A stretch of DNA of 6,240 bases from assembly GCA_003560935.1 (NCBI GenBank), contig PWJF01000326.1, positions 1 to 6,240 of the forward strand. The letters are read 5' to 3'. The DNA comes from Ignavibacteriales bacterium (GTDB taxonomy: Bacteria > Bacteroidota > Ignavibacteria > T3Sed10-11). Numbering within the stretch: position 1 is the stretch's first letter; each line of letters begins with the position of its first letter. Below, piece by piece: positions 5,540-6,240 of the stretch. A model generated the notes under the pieces. It made no database searches. It saw nothing but the letters and a program-made list of their open reading frames with translations, and was not told the DNA's origin. The translations under genes were made by a program, and so were the position numbers.

Positions 5540-5769
5540 TATTGCTCCCGCTCACGCTGTTTCTCTTCCCTGAGAGATTTCATCAATCCTTTTCCCTTCA
5601 ATTTTCCCCGCAAGCTGTGAATATACTCCCGTGTAATCGGTTTGAGTATGATGCGACGGCCCTTTTCATCGACCTCGATTTGAAATCGAGTCCCCTCTTT
5701 GATATCGAATTTCTTCCTCAGTTTAGCGGGTATTACGACTTGCCCTTTTGATGTTGCAACAGTTTCCAT
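5539..5769 (-). CDS. vapB: AbrB/SpoVT-fold antitoxin (VapB type)
   Basis: This 76-aa antitoxin and probable autorepressor has a swapped-hairpin AbrB DNA-binding fold at residues 1-45: ETVATSKGQVVIPAKLRKKF (2-21) is the family signature, then DIKEGTRFQIEVDEKGRRIILKP. The C-terminal 30 residues (HSLRGKLKGKGLMKSLREEK onward) are a charged helix that should occupy the PIN toxin; LRGKLKGKG is a recurring element in AbrB-type antitoxins. The ATG at 5769 is chosen because AGGAGA (5778-5773) stands just before it and the predicted transcript start is near 5789. A longer open frame from 5817 would begin upstream of that transcript start and adds only Tyr-rich non-family sequence. Confidence 0.92.
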   Translation of the reverse strand: METVATSKGQVVIPAKLRKKFDIKEGTRFQIEVDEKGRRIILKPITREYIHSLRGKLKGKGLMKSLREEKQREREQ

Positions 5770-5795
5770 ATATCTCCTATAATTAAATACGTAAT

Positions 5796-5824
5796 AATAT
5801 AAATATAATTCCAACAAACAACAA
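5796..5824 (-). promoter_or_regulatory. Promoter of the AbrB/PIN toxin-antitoxin operon
   Basis: On the minus strand TTGTTG (5824-5819) and TATATT (5801-5796) are 17 bases apart. Transcription would start near 5789, about 20 bases before the antitoxin ATG, with the AGGAGA ribosome site inside the leader. The -10 sequence and spacing equal those of the other two operon promoters in this window. Confidence 0.55.
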
Positions 5825-5825
5825 T

Positions 5826-5852
5826 AGTAAGATATATTATATTTATCTTACT
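5826..5852. repeat. Inverted repeat AGTAAGATA-N9-TATCTTACT, candidate operator
   Basis: The nine-base arms (5826-5834 and 5844-5852) are perfect and the nine-base centre is all A and T. The repeat abuts the -35 box of the toxin-antitoxin promoter and lies about 115 bases before the divergent nuclease ATG. It could bind the AbrB-type antitoxin or its complex with the toxin, and so influence both directions. A terminator is unlikely, as no gene ends here. Confidence 0.5.
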
Positions 5853-5881
5853 TACTGTTCGATCGAGCTCATCAACATTAC

Positions 5882-5910
5882 TTGAAAGTACACAATATAT
5901 TTATTATATC
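5882..5910 (+). promoter_or_regulatory. Possible promoter of the ERCC4 nuclease gene
   Basis: TTGAAA (5882-5887) is followed after 17 bases by TATATC (5905-5910). This would start transcription near 5917, about 50 bases before the nuclease ATG. TATAAA at 5921-5926 is a rival -10 without a good -35. The region is so AT-rich that the call is tentative. Confidence 0.4.
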
Positions 5911-5966
5911 AACAGAAGATTATAAAAAGCACGATATAACATAACAACAATCTGAGTAAACTGACA

Positions 5967-6240
5967 ATGGAAATCCGGTCGGCATCGATCGATATCATCG
6001 CAGACCATCGCGAGAAAAACAGCGGAGTAATCGAGGCACTCTGTGCTCAAGAGGACGTAACCGTCGTTACCCGAGCTCTTCAATTAGGCGATTACCGTGT
6101 TGATGACCTGCTTCTATTCGAGAGGAAAACCCTGCAGGATTTCATTACGTCCGTTAAAGACGGACGTATATTCCGCCAGGGAGTCCGGCTGGCATCCTCA
6201 TCGCTAAGAAGTGTCTTAATTTTGGAGGGTACATCCGAAA
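5967..6240 (+). CDS. ERCC4/XPF-type nuclease, N-terminal part (3' end outside window)
   Basis: The first 91 codons of a structure-specific DNA nuclease of the ERCC4 (XPF/Mus81) superfamily are present. The catalytic core is complete: D13 with R15-E16 (IIADHREK), G41-D42 (QLGDYRV), then E52-R53-K54 and D58 (FERKTLQDF), matching the GDXnERKX3D motif. SVKDGRIFRQGVRL (62-75) and the strand SVLILEG (82-88) follow in the order expected of the fold. The window stops before any helix-hairpin-helix or helicase partner domain could show, so free-standing nuclease versus larger protein is open. In bacteria such enzymes are much less common than in archaea and eukaryotes, and are often tied to repair or mobile DNA. 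The frame has a stop at 5937-5939 and no earlier ATG; no clear Shine-Dalgarno precedes this one. Confidence 0.88.
   Translation, partial: MEIRSASIDIIADHREKNSGVIEALCAQEDVTVVTRALQLGDYRVDDLLLFERKTLQDFITSVKDGRIFRQGVRLASSSLRSVLILEGTSE

Noticed and set aside
5770..5817. Longer antitoxin starting at 5817
   Set aside because: That start lies upstream of the predicted transcript start, and the added residues are Tyr-rich and unlike AbrB proteins; ATG 5769 has a good AGGAGA.

Overview
The window is 6.2 kb of bacterial chromosome with an accessory character. Standard code fits, because TGA, TAA and TAG all act as stops at sensible gene ends. Coding regions are moderate in GC, while the gaps between genes are very AT-rich. 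Shine-Dalgarno sequences are clear for two genes (the MerR regulator and the AbrB antitoxin) and weak or absent for the rest. I cannot name the organism. The mix (AbgT-type permease, a DUF6051-like hydrolase, a tandem-MerR regulator, several toxin-antitoxin loci) would suit a Spirochaetota or FCB-group bacterium, but that is a weak inference. No rRNA, tRNA, IS element or CRISPR array is visible.

Layout, left to right. (1) 1-780 (+): the C-terminal half of an AbgT-family membrane transporter, cut by the window edge. (2) 802-846: a perfect 45-bp AT-rich palindrome, running into a promoter (848-876) for (3) a type II toxin-antitoxin operon at 909-1672 (+), made of a ribbon-helix-helix antitoxin and a PIN-domain toxin that overlap by ATGA. 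(4) Converging from the right is a minus-strand operon. A 230-aa regulator with two MerR-type DNA-binding domains (2985-3677) is followed, in the same reading frame and with only one TAG between, by a 408-aa alpha/beta-hydrolase-like protein (1758-2984). Its promoter (TTGACT, 17 bp, TATATT) carries three copies of the palindrome TATACGTATA, a strong candidate operator. (5) 3800-3955 (-): a 51-codon remnant of a HepT-like HEPN toxin that keeps its R-x4-H motif but has lost its N-terminal part and any MntA partner. (6) 4064-5020 (-): a PLP-dependent threonine/serine dehydratase without an ACT domain. (7) 5129-5769 (-): a second toxin-antitoxin operon, with an AbrB-fold antitoxin and a PIN toxin overlapping as TAATG. 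(8) 5967-6240 (+): the start of an ERCC4/XPF-type nuclease, divergent from the toxin-antitoxin operon across a 197-bp control region.

The window therefore holds two intact toxin-antitoxin modules of different antitoxin class and the ruin of a third, set among metabolic and transport genes. The most unusual unit is the autoregulated-looking tandem-MerR/hydrolase pair. It looks like a compact regulator-enzyme operon, and the in-frame TAG-TTG junction makes either tight translational coupling or occasional readthrough to a fusion possible.
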